Below are positions 16,901 through 23,748 of a stretch of DNA of 34,657 nt, in pieces; position 1 is the first letter of the stretch, and each line of letters starts with the position of its first letter. Below the pieces are notes generated by a model. It made no database searches and was not told the origin of the DNA. It was given only the letters and a program-made list of their open reading frames with translations. The translations under genes were made by a program, and so were the position numbers. The stretch spans positions 1 through 34,657 of the forward strand of contig JAJDCF010000014.1 in assembly GCA_029260955.1 (NCBI GenBank). Reading direction: 5' to 3'. The stretch comes from Patescibacteria group bacterium. Its GTDB lineage: Bacteria > Patescibacteriota > Gracilibacteria > UM-FILTER-43-11.

Positions 16901-18159
16901 TTTTTGTAGTTCCATGTGATCTCATTTTGAATGGCAGACCTATTTTCTTCGCCTGCTTCAACCTCTTCGAGACTTGTGGAAAGAGCTAATTTTGTAGACT
17001 TAAAGTTTCTGGCTATTCTATTATATATTTTTGGATCGCTATGTTTTTGTTCAATAAGAAGATGCTTTGCTTCTGCAAATTCATCTTCGATGGACTTTAT
17101 CGTTTCCTCACTAAACATACCGCGCTTTTTGGTGTCAGCTAGTTGTTTTTGGAGTTCGTCGAATTCCTTGGTCAAGTAATCTCGTACTCTTTCTGCTCGA
17201 ATTCCCTGAGCTTCAATGATAAGTCGCTGGAGCTTTTCGAGAGTACTCGGGTCAACATTGTCAGTAACTGGCCTTGAAGCCTCTTTTCTCTCCTCCAATT
17301 TTCTTTGTCCGTGAGTCCAATCAGATCGACCTTTCTTTATTTGTGCTTGGTAGTGGGGGATTAGCGAGTTTATTTGCTTGAGTCTTTGCCTTAGGCGTTC
17401 TCTTTCGTCGGTCTCGGCTTCTGCAATCTTGACGTTGATTTCGACTTCTTCATTTTCGAGAGCTTTGATTTCTTGCTCGGTAGACTTCTTACCCTCAAGC
17501 CATTTTCTATCAGCATCTTCGAATAGTTTCTCTCTGGTTCTACCCAAAGCATATTGCGCGTTATCGTTGGTGGTCATTTGATCGCTGGCATCTTTAAGCT
17601 CCTTTTCCAGTTTGCTATCAACAAACTGCAGCATGTCGGAGTTCATAAAAAGATACATATCGACTTCATCGATCGTGCGATTTGTTAGGCTATTTATGAG
17701 ACGTTGATCACTTTCAATTTGGTCTACTGCATCATTCAATTCCGTGGCATTTGTCACTGGTTTTTGCCTTTCTGATAAAGCCTTAATGCAGTTTATCCTG
17801 TTTGTTTCAAGTTCCTCACGCTTCGCAGTACTCTTTTCTGTTTTCAGAAAGAACTCAATGTCATTGATTCTGTTCTGTAGGCCGTTTAGAAGATCTGGAT
17901 TGAGGGGTGTAGATGCTGATTCAAGTTGATCCATTTGATCCTCTATGCTTCTTATCTCCTTTTCTATTTCAGCGCGTTTAACCAGATCCTTTTCTGTTTC
18001 GAGTCTCGCAACCAAAGCGCCCCAATCTCTTGCCAGGACCGCTTGTGAGCTTTCAGCACTTTCTTCAAGCTTCAGAAATATGAGATTTGTATCCAAAATT
18101 GGATTACAGGAATATATCTCTCTGAAACAGTAGCCGATGTTTCTTTTCCAAAAACTCAT
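13897..18159 (-). CDS. giant coiled-coil protein with central HELLH metallopeptidase-like domain, 1420 aa
   Basis: I do not recognise the full-length family. Residues 25-560 are dominated by charged heptad-type helices (Glu/Lys/Gln rich), predicted coiled coil. A folded domain around 575-720 carries THELLHVEF with His616, Glu617 and His620, followed by Glu682 in SEIYAM, 62 residues later. That geometry fits a gluzincin-type zinc peptidase (HExxH...E). Next comes a Gly/Ser-rich linker (about 745-780), then a long mainly helical C-terminal half with many Trp/Asn. There is no signal peptide or TM, so it is probably cytosolic or exported by another route. Its 3' end overlaps priA's by 4 nt. Two promoters lie upstream. 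Substrate and role are unknown. Confidence 0.88.
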   Translation of the reverse strand: MSFWKRNIGYCFREIYSCNPILDTNLIFLKLEESAESSQAVLARDWGALVARLETEKDLVKRAEIEKEIRSIEDQMDQLESASTPLNPDLLNGLQNRINDIEFFLKTEKSTAKREELETNRINCIKALSERQKPVTNATELNDAVDQIESDQRLINSLTNRTIDEVDMYLFMNSDMLQFVDSKLEKELKDASDQMTTNDNAQYALGRTREKLFEDADRKWLEGKKSTEQEIKALENEEVEINVKIAEAETDERERLRQRLKQINSLIPHYQAQIKKGRSDWTHGQRKLEERKEASRPVTDNVDPSTLEKLQRLIIEAQGIRAERVRDYLTKEFDELQKQLADTKKRGMFSEETIKSIEDEFAEAKHLLIEQKHSDPKIYNRIARNFKSTKLALSTSLEEVEAGEENRSAIQNEITWNYKKFSTVIDNLTPQKIAELKEIAIAEQGGKGWEGVSPILKKELNTLDAFIDPEGEIRQQMAAFGSRLENMDDIGPEELIAIKNDLNTLAPKLAIFENLDASLAEARSPENQDAKLAHKTIKELGKAKNPDDIRHILETNLGAEHLELVSHAEFEKEHRETTPEGDMVFEKEGSKWKIIIDETVFGKGGDLIGLKKQVTHELLHVEFERNSKIRDDVRKAYIEADPDHWKKIRAAFVKMENAEGKTAPDGGKWKDDPSHDDYILSEIYAMQNELNKDFVEERGTTKQKNKARLHNLILGAGTGILGNIANKAREYEDYNKNPKSEKEKFGYSGGADEDAGDYGGNASGGSGGSGGPSSGPKTKEHAVHKKNLEQIEHIRRRLEELDKSEHLDKVTGGPELIRAMKGFNDATEDLNEDLLRNEDSEVIVAAITSRNEKISKDLGDVEDKVGKAARKSPNTEMNILQKLWLNTTFLSMQDFVQMGTDVYEFISRRNDRTVADHAAKIGMALFGNTDMGREARAREQKAEADEVQEWQSRYENLDAWQLEEELESIANSTFPGKDQLKAILRILAKKGRFNLRNENLWKVLNNLQSSVLLKPGDQILHHNPILLRQKLHRALGEIYDFDEFPSLVRDQESAYQSEKGKYDTENNRTQNVLTERLDELLAQAREGEHVDPMQYESILEYGIKNGKSYAENVMFHLISGMARGLLAPDRGLALGEHLNVWPSIDWFSTLSPPMTTADWKRYAEQNFGRDFEKGSISEDGFGDEFKNWYWTVVQNNNQVIERVKKSVNERGWDHDWGRSIACLGDANTAKSFLSGRSGQTETKITGVSNAYVGAVQWLEENAKNPQYANKKNFARMAGWIAMSEGMLDGTAYLSGEKDINTRSNEAMNQDMPRERKVGNHHDANTRQHREITQQFLFEIDADFFGMLRGQEARGDTRKQELGIQARDHLIQRYPSLAAELGQVTVIDQIYNNLDLIISTMFSQMSEDRFQEILANIVTRI

Positions 18160-18180
18160 AAAGGTATAAATAATCTATAT

Positions 18181-18209
18181 ATTATACATCAAATCGGGCC
18201 ACTTTTCAA
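18181..18209 (-). promoter_or_regulatory. consensus sigma70-type promoter for the 1420-aa gene
   Basis: On the minus strand TTGAAA (18204-18209) and a perfect TATAAT (18181-18186) are separated by 17 bp. Transcription should start about 7 nt further, leaving a leader of about 15 nt before the ATG at 18159. Confidence 0.85.
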
Positions 18210-18239
18210 GGGGGATTTGGCTTCCTGAAGCTAATATTT

Positions 18240-18322
18240 TATATAAAGAAAGCCAGCCCCGATGGACTGGAAATGATGATGGATGGCCGAGTCGCAAAAT
18301 GAGTCGTTACTAGCTCACAGCC
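18240..18322 (-). ncRNA. candidate small RNA of about 80 nt
   Basis: A strong promoter (18329-18356) predicts a transcript beginning near 18322 on the minus strand. There is no ORF. The 5' part can form GGCTG/CGGCC enclosing repeated CGACTC motifs. At the 3' end CCAGTCC and GGGGCTGG form a stem (18253-18270), followed by CTTTCTTT, a fair intrinsic terminator. A second promoter then starts the downstream gene separately, so this stretch looks like an independent unit. It does not match SRP, 6S, tmRNA or a riboswitch that I can recognise. The alternative is a long leader of the 1420-aa gene with an attenuator. Confidence 0.45.
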
Positions 18323-18328
18323 GTACCG

Positions 18329-18356
18329 AGTATAGCACCCTATGATTATTTGTCAA
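18329..18356 (-). promoter_or_regulatory. consensus promoter of the candidate small RNA
   Basis: On the minus strand a perfect TTGACA (18351-18356) is followed after 16 bp by TATACT (18329-18334). This is one of the best promoter matches in the window, and it sits about 170 bp from the next coding start. Confidence 0.8.
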
Positions 18357-18364
18357 GTCGAAGT

Positions 18365-18392
18365 CCCGAGCCCACCCGAAGGTGAGCTCAGG
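18365..18392 (-). terminator. 12-bp hairpin with UUCG loop after the GC-rich gene
   Basis: On the minus-strand RNA, CCTGAGCTCACC and GGTGGGCTCGGG form twelve consecutive pairs (two G-U) closed by a UUCG tetraloop, 18 nt after the stop codon of the 355-aa gene. No U run follows, so it is either a hairpin-only terminator or a block to 3' exonucleases. It resembles the extragenic palindromes that occur as dispersed repeats in many genomes. Confidence 0.65.
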
Positions 18393-18404
18393 ACGGTTGA
18401 CTCC

Positions 18405-18415
18405 GTTCGACTACA
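18405..18415 (+). repeat. left copy of an 11-bp inverted repeat flanking the 355-aa gene
   Basis: GTTCGACTACA at 18405-18415 overlaps the end of the coding region. Its reverse complement lies at 19501-19511, just outside the start codon. The pair encloses the atypical GC-rich gene. Confidence 0.6.
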
Positions 18416-19478
18416 TGAAGACTGAACAGCGTGAGGGGCGAAGTTCGTCCTTGTTGTACTTGCTGCACTCCTTTTTGGCTCGGTTCTTCACTCGCGACCT
18501 GGCTTGGTCGTAGACGCCGAGCATGTGGTTGTAGACGCCGATGAGCAGACCGACGCCCTGCTTCTGTTCCTCGGTCAGTTTTTCGGGCTCGAGGGATAGG
18601 CCCACCACGGCGCTGAGCCCGCTCTCGATCTCGGCCTTTATTTCGGGGTCGATCTGGCCACGTAGAATGGCAAGGAGATCCTTCTTGTGTTCCGCCTCGC
18701 TCTTGCCTTGGCACTTCGGGTCGTCAGCGTCTTTGCCGAGGCAACCGATTGCTCGCAGGCCGTCATCGATCGCTTTCCAGAGCCGGCCGTAGTTCTCCAG
18801 CGCCAGGAACTCGCCCGAAGTGACGAGCGCTTGCTGAGTTATCGCTTTGGCGAGTTCCTCACCCTCACGCACCTGGTCGGCGAGTGCCTCCGGGGGCTTG
18901 ATGGAGGTGAGGAGTTCGGAATCGTCGTTCAGAGTAGAGGCGGGTATGAAGTCCTCCAGTACGGAGCCACCGAAGGAATCGCACTCGTTGGGTAGGGTGA
19001 TGAAGGGGGTCATGGGCTTCCGTGTGAAGCACATCTCCACCTTGGCCGCCCACTCTAGGTTGTGTTTGGCGGGTGGTGGCAGCTTGCAGATGTCTTCCTT
19101 GGGGAACTTCTGGCAGATTTTTTTCGCTTTTGCGATCTTTTCTGCCTTCTTGGCAGCCTGCATTTCGAGCTCGGCTTGCTGCTTGTAGTGCTTGTAATAC
19201 TCGACGGGTGCGCTGCCGATGGGGATTCCCAGGACGAGTGCCCACGAGAGCACAAACTGCATGTGCAGCGGGGCTTTCTTGCGCAGCTCGCGAACGGTGT
19301 AGTAGGTCAGGACCCCGAGCAGCGCTAGTGCAACGGCGATGTTGACCGAACTGGTCCTCTCGAGGGAGACATTAAAAGACATGACTCCAGTGTGCACAAG
19401 GAAGAGCATGGTAGCCGCTACCAAGCCCGTGGCGTTGAGCAAGGTATTGCCCATGAGTTTCTTCAGTTTTGTCTGCAT
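18411..19478 (-). CDS. GC-rich three-TM protein of unknown function, 355 aa
   Basis: I do not recognise this protein. Three hydrophobic segments are seen at about 13-33, 46-63 and 74-92. A helical, charged region (about 100-125) rich in Ala/Lys/Glu follows, then a mostly helical soluble domain with eight cysteines, among them CQKFPKEDIC and CLGKDADDPKC. It ends CSKYNKDELRPSRCSVFM. Codon choice is much richer in G and C (third positions mostly G/C) than every neighbour, pointing to recent acquisition. The gene has its own promoter, a structured leader, an 11-bp inverted repeat around it and a strong hairpin after its TAG stop, so it travels as a self-contained unit. Confidence 0.8.
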   Translation of the reverse strand: MQTKLKKLMGNTLLNATGLVAATMLFLVHTGVMSFNVSLERTSSVNIAVALALLGVLTYYTVRELRKKAPLHMQFVLSWALVLGIPIGSAPVEYYKHYKQQAELEMQAAKKAEKIAKAKKICQKFPKEDICKLPPPAKHNLEWAAKVEMCFTRKPMTPFITLPNECDSFGGSVLEDFIPASTLNDDSELLTSIKPPEALADQVREGEELAKAITQQALVTSGEFLALENYGRLWKAIDDGLRAIGCLGKDADDPKCQGKSEAEHKKDLLAILRGQIDPEIKAEIESGLSAVVGLSLEPEKLTEEQKQGVGLLIGVYNHMLGVYDQARSRVKNRAKKECSKYNKDELRPSRCSVFM

Positions 19479-19500
19479 ATACTATTCGTTTTCTCGACTG

Positions 19501-19511
19501 TGTAGTCGAAC
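19501..19511 (-). repeat. right copy of the 11-bp inverted repeat
   Basis: TGTAGTCGAAC on the plus strand is the exact reverse complement of 18405-18415. It partly overlaps the closing stem of the structured leader. Confidence 0.6.
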
Positions 19512-19579
19512 AGAGGCCTTATCGGACGTAAGACTGATCCCGTAGTGGATCACCTTTCGCCTGAAGTTGGCCTCTGTTC
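19508..19579 (-). promoter_or_regulatory. 72-nt structured leader RNA (riboswitch-like or tRNA-like fold)
   Basis: A perfect 11-bp stem GAACAGAGGCC/GGCCTCTGTTC (19508-19518 with 19569-19579) closes a 50-nt domain that itself holds GATCC/GGATC (19534-19549), CTTA/TAAG (19518-19532) and a short CTTTC/GAAG helix. This would be a multi-branched junction in the 5' leader of the 355-aa gene, about 30 nt before its ATG. It matches no riboswitch class that I can name. It could sense a ligand, bind the protein product, or be part of a mobile boundary. Confidence 0.55.
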
Positions 19580-19611
19580 AAATAATGATTTGAATGAGCA
19601 TTTGGCCTGTG

Positions 19612-19640
19612 ATTCTACAATATATTAGGCTGTAAGTCAA
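19612..19640 (-). promoter_or_regulatory. promoter of the GC-rich 355-aa gene
   Basis: On the minus strand TTGACT (19635-19640) and TAGAAT (19612-19617) are exactly 17 bp apart. The predicted transcript starts near 19605 and carries a leader of about 127 nt with the structured element. Confidence 0.75.
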
Positions 19641-19643
19641 ATC

Positions 19644-19669
19644 TAAAAGGCCTTGCTGCGCTGTAAGGC
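19644..19669 (-). terminator. terminator of the suf operon
   Basis: GCCTT (19650-19654) pairs with AAGGC (19665-19669). On the minus-strand RNA it is followed by CUUUU and comes 12 nt after the sufU stop codon. The 10-nt loop is larger than usual. Confidence 0.6.
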
Positions 19670-19681
19670 ATTCCATTTTTT

Positions 19682-20071
19682 CTAAATGTGATAGTCAGAC
19701 CAGCTTCGAGGCTCGCTGAGTAAAGCGTTTTGCAAAGCCAAAAGTCCCAGTAAGGCACATTTACTTCTTCGTATGCTGATTTCGATTCCTAACATTGCGT
19801 AAATTTCTTCTTTTGTGAGCTTAAGAATTTCTTCCTTGGTCATTCCCTCAATTAGGTCGCCAAGCATGTCAGCAGAAGCCATGCTTACGGCACATCCGTT
19901 ACCGGAAAATGCGTAGCCTGTTACTTTGTCACCTTCTATTTTTAGACTGAGCTCTACTTTATCGCCGCAAGAGCGATTAGCCTCTTTATGATTAATAACT
20001 GCATCCAGCTTTTTATCCTTGTAGAAGGGATTTTTATAGCGATCCAGAATGTTTTGAGCGTAAAGATCCAT
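19682..20071 (-). CDS. sufU: SufU-type Fe-S assembly zinc/sulphur-transfer protein
   Basis: SufU accepts persulphide sulphur from SufS in the SUF pathway, using a zinc site. All three conserved cysteines are present: C35 in NRSCGDKVEL, C60 in GNGCAVSMASADML and C105 in RRSKCALLGLLAL; Asp37, the fourth zinc ligand of SufU, also stands after C35. The insertion between the second and third cysteine typical of SufU over IscU appears present (GMTKEEILKLTKEEIYAMLG). At 129 aa it is slightly short. It is the last gene of the operon and overlaps sufS by one nucleotide. Confidence 0.93.
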   Translation of the reverse strand: MDLYAQNILDRYKNPFYKDKKLDAVINHKEANRSCGDKVELSLKIEGDKVTGYAFSGNGCAVSMASADMLGDLIEGMTKEEILKLTKEEIYAMLGIEISIRRSKCALLGLLALQNALLSEPRSWSDYHI

Positions 20072-21267
20072 TAATTGAAATACTGATAAATTTCTTCCAA
20101 TGCTTTTACAGTTTTATCAACATCGCTCTTAGTATTGTAGAATGCGAGGCTTATTCGAGCAGTTGCAGAAAGGTCGCAATAGTCCATCAGGATCTGACCA
20201 CAATGTTGTCCGGAGCGGATGCAGATATTGCTTTGAGAAAGGCCTTCGGCAATGTCATGTGGATGCACACCCTTTATGGTAAATGATATGACTGAGCCAC
20301 GATTCTTGCTGGTTTTGGGGCCAACTAGGCTCAGATAGGGGAGTGACTTCAGCTTTTCAAGTGCATACTCGGTCAATTCGTGTTCTTCTTTCTGAATCTG
20401 ATCAAAACCGATTTTGCTAATGTAATCGATGGCCGCCTTCATAACAACTACTCCGGCAATGTTTGGCGTGCCGGCCTCGAATTTATGAGGGATTTCGGCT
20501 GGACTGAAGTGATCTTCAAAAACCTCCTGAATCATTTCGCCACCACCCATGAATGGAGGCATTTGTTTGAGCAGCTCTTCTTTGCCATAAAGTACACCAA
20601 CGCCCGTTGGTCCGTATATTTTGTGCGCCGATAAAACCAGGAAATCTACATCCAGCTCTTGTACGTCGATGGGGGAGTGCACTGCCAGTTGGCAGGCGTC
20701 GATCAGTACTTTGGCGCCCTTTTCGTGGGCGGCCTCAATTATTGGTTTAAGATTGGGGATTGATCCCAAAATATTCGACATGCCAGTTAGTGAGACGAAT
20801 TTGGTTTTGCTGGTGATTTGTGACCCGTCGAAAACAAATTGACCGTCGTCATCGATGTCTAAATATTTAACTACAATACCTTTTCGTTCCTTGAGCTGAA
20901 GCCAGGGAACAATATTACTGTGGTGTTCCATTTTACTAAGTAAAACTTCATCGCCTTCATTCAAAAATTCATCACCATAGCTTCGTGCAACCAGATTAAT
21001 GCCCTCGGTGGCGTTGCGCGTGAATACAATTTCATTTGTCTTGCCCGCCCCAATGAAGTCTGCCACTGCTTGCCGAGTACCTTCGTATGCAATCGTTGCC
21101 TCCTCGGCTAAAAAATGAGCACCGCGATGTACGTTGCTATTCAGCCTTTCGTAATAGTTTTTTTCCGAATCTAAAACAGCCTGTGGCTTTTGGCTGGTTG
21201 CCGCATTGTCTAAGTAAACTAGCTCTGGCCGCTGCTTGAAAATAGGAAAGTCCTTTTTGTAGTCCAT
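20071..21267 (-). CDS. sufS: cysteine desulfurase SufS
   Basis: SufS is the PLP enzyme that removes sulphur from cysteine for Fe-S cluster assembly. It is 398 residues long, as expected. VYLDNAATSQKP opens the fold; Lys216 in SAHKIYGPTGVG binds PLP; the catalytic Cys356 lies in IRSGQHCGQ, the group II form of the motif (RxGHHC in most homologues, here GQHC). The start MDYKKDFPIF fits homologues. It lies 9 nt after sufD and overlaps sufU by one nucleotide, so the two proteins that hand over the persulphide are translationally linked. Confidence 0.96.
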   Translation of the reverse strand: MDYKKDFPIFKQRPELVYLDNAATSQKPQAVLDSEKNYYERLNSNVHRGAHFLAEEATIAYEGTRQAVADFIGAGKTNEIVFTRNATEGINLVARSYGDEFLNEGDEVLLSKMEHHSNIVPWLQLKERKGIVVKYLDIDDDGQFVFDGSQITSKTKFVSLTGMSNILGSIPNLKPIIEAAHEKGAKVLIDACQLAVHSPIDVQELDVDFLVLSAHKIYGPTGVGVLYGKEELLKQMPPFMGGGEMIQEVFEDHFSPAEIPHKFEAGTPNIAGVVVMKAAIDYISKIGFDQIQKEEHELTEYALEKLKSLPYLSLVGPKTSKNRGSVISFTIKGVHPHDIAEGLSQSNICIRSGQHCGQILMDYCDLSATARISLAFYNTKSDVDKTVKALEEIYQYFN

Positions 21268-21276
21268 GGAAGGCGA

Positions 21277-22182
21277 TTATATCAGTTTCCTGATGGTTTC
21301 ATAAGCGGTTTTGTGCTCTTTGATCTTCTTCAGCTCTTTTCCCAAAAACCCAGTAATCAGAAGCTTTTTGGCCATCTCCTTTTTTATTCCTCTGGCGCCA
21401 AAGTAGTACAGGTCCTCATCGTTTAGATTGCGTACAGCGGCGCTGTGGCCGGCTTTTACGTCATTGGTATCAATCTTAAGTCCAGGCACGGCTCGAACGG
21501 TGGTATTAGGGCTGAGGTTCAGAGTTTCTTGTTTCAAGTATCCAGCGGATCCTCCTCCAGTTTGTTTGATGTTCACCATTCCATCAAAACTTAGCATGGC
21601 TTTGTCTTGGGCAATGCCCTTCATGCCGACTTCGCCTGCCCCCTGTTTTTCGGCATACTCATGTTCGCAATTAAAGCTTAAATCTTGGTCGGTGGCTGAT
21701 TTGGCTATGATGTCGGTGTTGATCTCGGCGTTTCTGCCGGATGCTGTTTGAGTTAGCTGGCTATCTAGCTTCTTGCTGCCAAAATGATAGGTGTAAATGT
21801 GACATTTGGCGTCGCTTGCAACATCTGACGTTCGTTTTTCGGTCATTTCAGTTTTTTGTGAACTACAATTGAGCACAATGTATTTAAGATTTGAATTGGC
21901 TTGGCATTTTATGTGCTGCTCAAAGTGGATGGTGGGGGATTTAACTTCATTACTCCAGTCCTCTATGATGGTGGCAGAGCTGCCCTCACCTAATTCAATC
22001 ACCAACTTCAAATCCAGGTCATTCGCGGTGGGTTTTAGCTTGATGTAAATGGCTTCTTCAAGCTGTTTTTGGGCAGGAATCGTTAGCTTGTAACACTCTC
22101 GTTTTTCTTCATAACACTTGGCCAGGACAAAGTCCTTTTTACTAGGGTGTTCGATGCTGAAAGGTAGTTTGAATTGATTCAT
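21277..22182 (-). CDS. sufD: SufD-like component of the SufBCD scaffold
   Basis: SufD pairs with SufB through a right-handed parallel beta-helix in the SufBC2D scaffold. The C-terminal half keeps the family block: GMKGIAQDKAMLSFDGMVN, LSPNTTVRAVPGLKIDTNDV and GHSAAVRNLNDEDLYYFGAR, followed by the usual C-terminal helices. At 301 residues it is clearly shorter than typical SufD (about 420), mostly at the N-terminus. It lies between sufB and sufS in the operon. Confidence 0.9.
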   Translation of the reverse strand: MNQFKLPFSIEHPSKKDFVLAKCYEEKRECYKLTIPAQKQLEEAIYIKLKPTANDLDLKLVIELGEGSSATIIEDWSNEVKSPTIHFEQHIKCQANSNLKYIVLNCSSQKTEMTEKRTSDVASDAKCHIYTYHFGSKKLDSQLTQTASGRNAEINTDIIAKSATDQDLSFNCEHEYAEKQGAGEVGMKGIAQDKAMLSFDGMVNIKQTGGGSAGYLKQETLNLSPNTTVRAVPGLKIDTNDVKAGHSAAVRNLNDEDLYYFGARGIKKEMAKKLLITGFLGKELKKIKEHKTAYETIRKLI

Positions 22183-22231
22183 TATTGCTATTCACTTTTG
22201 CTTCGCCCTATCTAGGTTCGGCTATCTAGGG

Positions 22232-23671
22232 TTATAAGTTTTCCATTTCGAGTTCGATCAGTCGGTTCATTTCGACGGCGTATTCCAGGGGTAGTTCGCG
22301 GACGATTGGGTTGATAAATCCATTTACGATCATGGCCTCGGCCTGAGCGACAGGTATACCGCGGGAGGTCAGATAAAAGATATCTTCTTCGTTTAATCGG
22401 CCCACTCTGGCTTCGTGGTTTACCGTTGCTGAATTGTTATCGACTTTTATATTGGGGTATGTGTCCGAAACAGAAATCGGATCCAGGATCAGCGCGTCAC
22501 ACTCCACCTGACTGATGGCGTTTTTTGCGGTTTTTACAATGCGTAGGTCGCCACGGTAAATTGATTTACCACCCCCCTTACTGATGGACTTCATGACAAT
22601 TCTCGAGCTGGTGTTTTCGCCTAGATGAAAAATTTTGGCGCCGGTGTCCTGAGTTTGCCCTGCATTGGCAAAAGCAATACCTAAGTGGTCGGCGCGCGAA
22701 TTTCGACCCTTTAAAATGCTACATGGGTAAAGCATGGTAACTCCAGAGCCCATATTTCCGCCAACCCATTCCATAATGCCGCCTTCTTCGATGATGGCGC
22801 GTTTGGTATTTAGGTTGTAGGTGTCTTTCGACCAATTCTCCACGCTCGAATATCGGAACTTGGCACCTTTGCCTACAAAAACTTCTACACAACCGGCATG
22901 CAGGGCATTGCTGCCGTACTTTGGTGCGCTGCAGCCTTCAATGTAGTGCGCCTCCGCTCCGTCATCGATGATTATGAGTGTGTGTTCGAACTGCCCCATG
23001 TTCATGGCGTTCATTCTAAAGTAGGCCTGAAGCGGCTTTTCGACTTTTACACCTTTGGGGACGTACAAAAAAGTTCCACCAGACCACACTGCGCCATGCA
23101 AGGCGGCAAATTTGTGGTCGTTGGCCGGGACACACTTCATAAAGTACTTCTGCACAAGTTCTGGGTGTTTTTCGACGGCCACGTCCATATCTAAAAACAA
23201 CACACCTTGCTCTTCCAGTTCTTTTTCGATGGAATGATAAATTACTTCGGATTCATATTGAGCACCCACACCCGCCAAAACCTGTTTCTCGGCTTCGGGA
23301 ATTCCCAGTCGGTCAAAAGTGTTTTTGATGTAAGCTGGGACTTTATCCCAAGAGTCGTAACCACCCTTTTTGTCTGCAGCCTTGGCAAAAAAACAAATTT
23401 CATCAAAATCAAGTTTCTCCAAACTTGGACCCCAATCGGGTAGGGGAATTCTAGTAAAATATTCGTAAGCCTTCATTCGCTGATGAAGCATCCACTCCGG
23501 TTCATCTTTGTCTTTCGAAATATGTGCCACTAGTTGCGGAGAAATACCTTTCTTGAACTTTTCCATGTACTCCGATGGATCTGAATGGTCGAAGGTATCA
23601 CGATTAAGCCCAGCAAATATGCCCTCACTTTTTTCCTCTTTTACCTCTGATTTTACGTGGGGGTCTGCCAT
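22232..23671 (-). CDS. sufB: SufB, Fe-S cluster scaffold protein
   Basis: SufB is the core subunit on which the nascent cluster is built. The 479-residue protein matches the full family: WMLHQRMKAYEYF near the N-terminus, GVGAQYESEVIYHS, the long beta-helix with HYIEGCSAPKYGSNALHAGC and the C-terminal VNHEARVGRLNEEDIFYLTSRG block. The GCSAP cysteine is conserved. Upstream AAAGAGAG is as near to a Shine-Dalgarno sequence as any gene in this window comes. It is separated from sufC by 77 bp in which TAGTGGGCTAATA-type short repeats occur. Confidence 0.97.
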   Translation of the reverse strand: MADPHVKSEVKEEKSEGIFAGLNRDTFDHSDPSEYMEKFKKGISPQLVAHISKDKDEPEWMLHQRMKAYEYFTRIPLPDWGPSLEKLDFDEICFFAKAADKKGGYDSWDKVPAYIKNTFDRLGIPEAEKQVLAGVGAQYESEVIYHSIEKELEEQGVLFLDMDVAVEKHPELVQKYFMKCVPANDHKFAALHGAVWSGGTFLYVPKGVKVEKPLQAYFRMNAMNMGQFEHTLIIIDDGAEAHYIEGCSAPKYGSNALHAGCVEVFVGKGAKFRYSSVENWSKDTYNLNTKRAIIEEGGIMEWVGGNMGSGVTMLYPCSILKGRNSRADHLGIAFANAGQTQDTGAKIFHLGENTSSRIVMKSISKGGGKSIYRGDLRIVKTAKNAISQVECDALILDPISVSDTYPNIKVDNNSATVNHEARVGRLNEEDIFYLTSRGIPVAQAEAMIVNGFINPIVRELPLEYAVEMNRLIELEMENL

Positions 23672-23694
23672 ATCTCTCTTTGGTCATATTAGTG

Positions 23695-23735
23695 GGCTAA
23701 TAGCCGGCTAATATTCCACTAATAGTGGGCTAATA
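23695..23735. repeat. short tandem TAGTGGGCTAATA-like repeat between sufC and sufB
   Basis: Near 23690 the sequence reads TTAGTGGGCTAATAG, then GCCGGCTAATATTCCACTAA, then TAGTGGGCTAATATTG. The 13-mer TAGTGGGCTAATA occurs twice and its partial reverse complement once in between, so part can fold as TTAGTGG with CCACTAA. It could be a processing or attenuation hairpin that sets the sufC to sufB ratio. Confidence 0.45.
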
Positions 23736-23748
23736 TTGCTCAAAATGA

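Noticed and set aside
18388-19345. Several long extra frames on both strands in the GC-rich gene
   Set aside because: High GC lowers stop-codon frequency; only the 355-aa frame has TM helices, a promoter and a fitting terminator hairpin.
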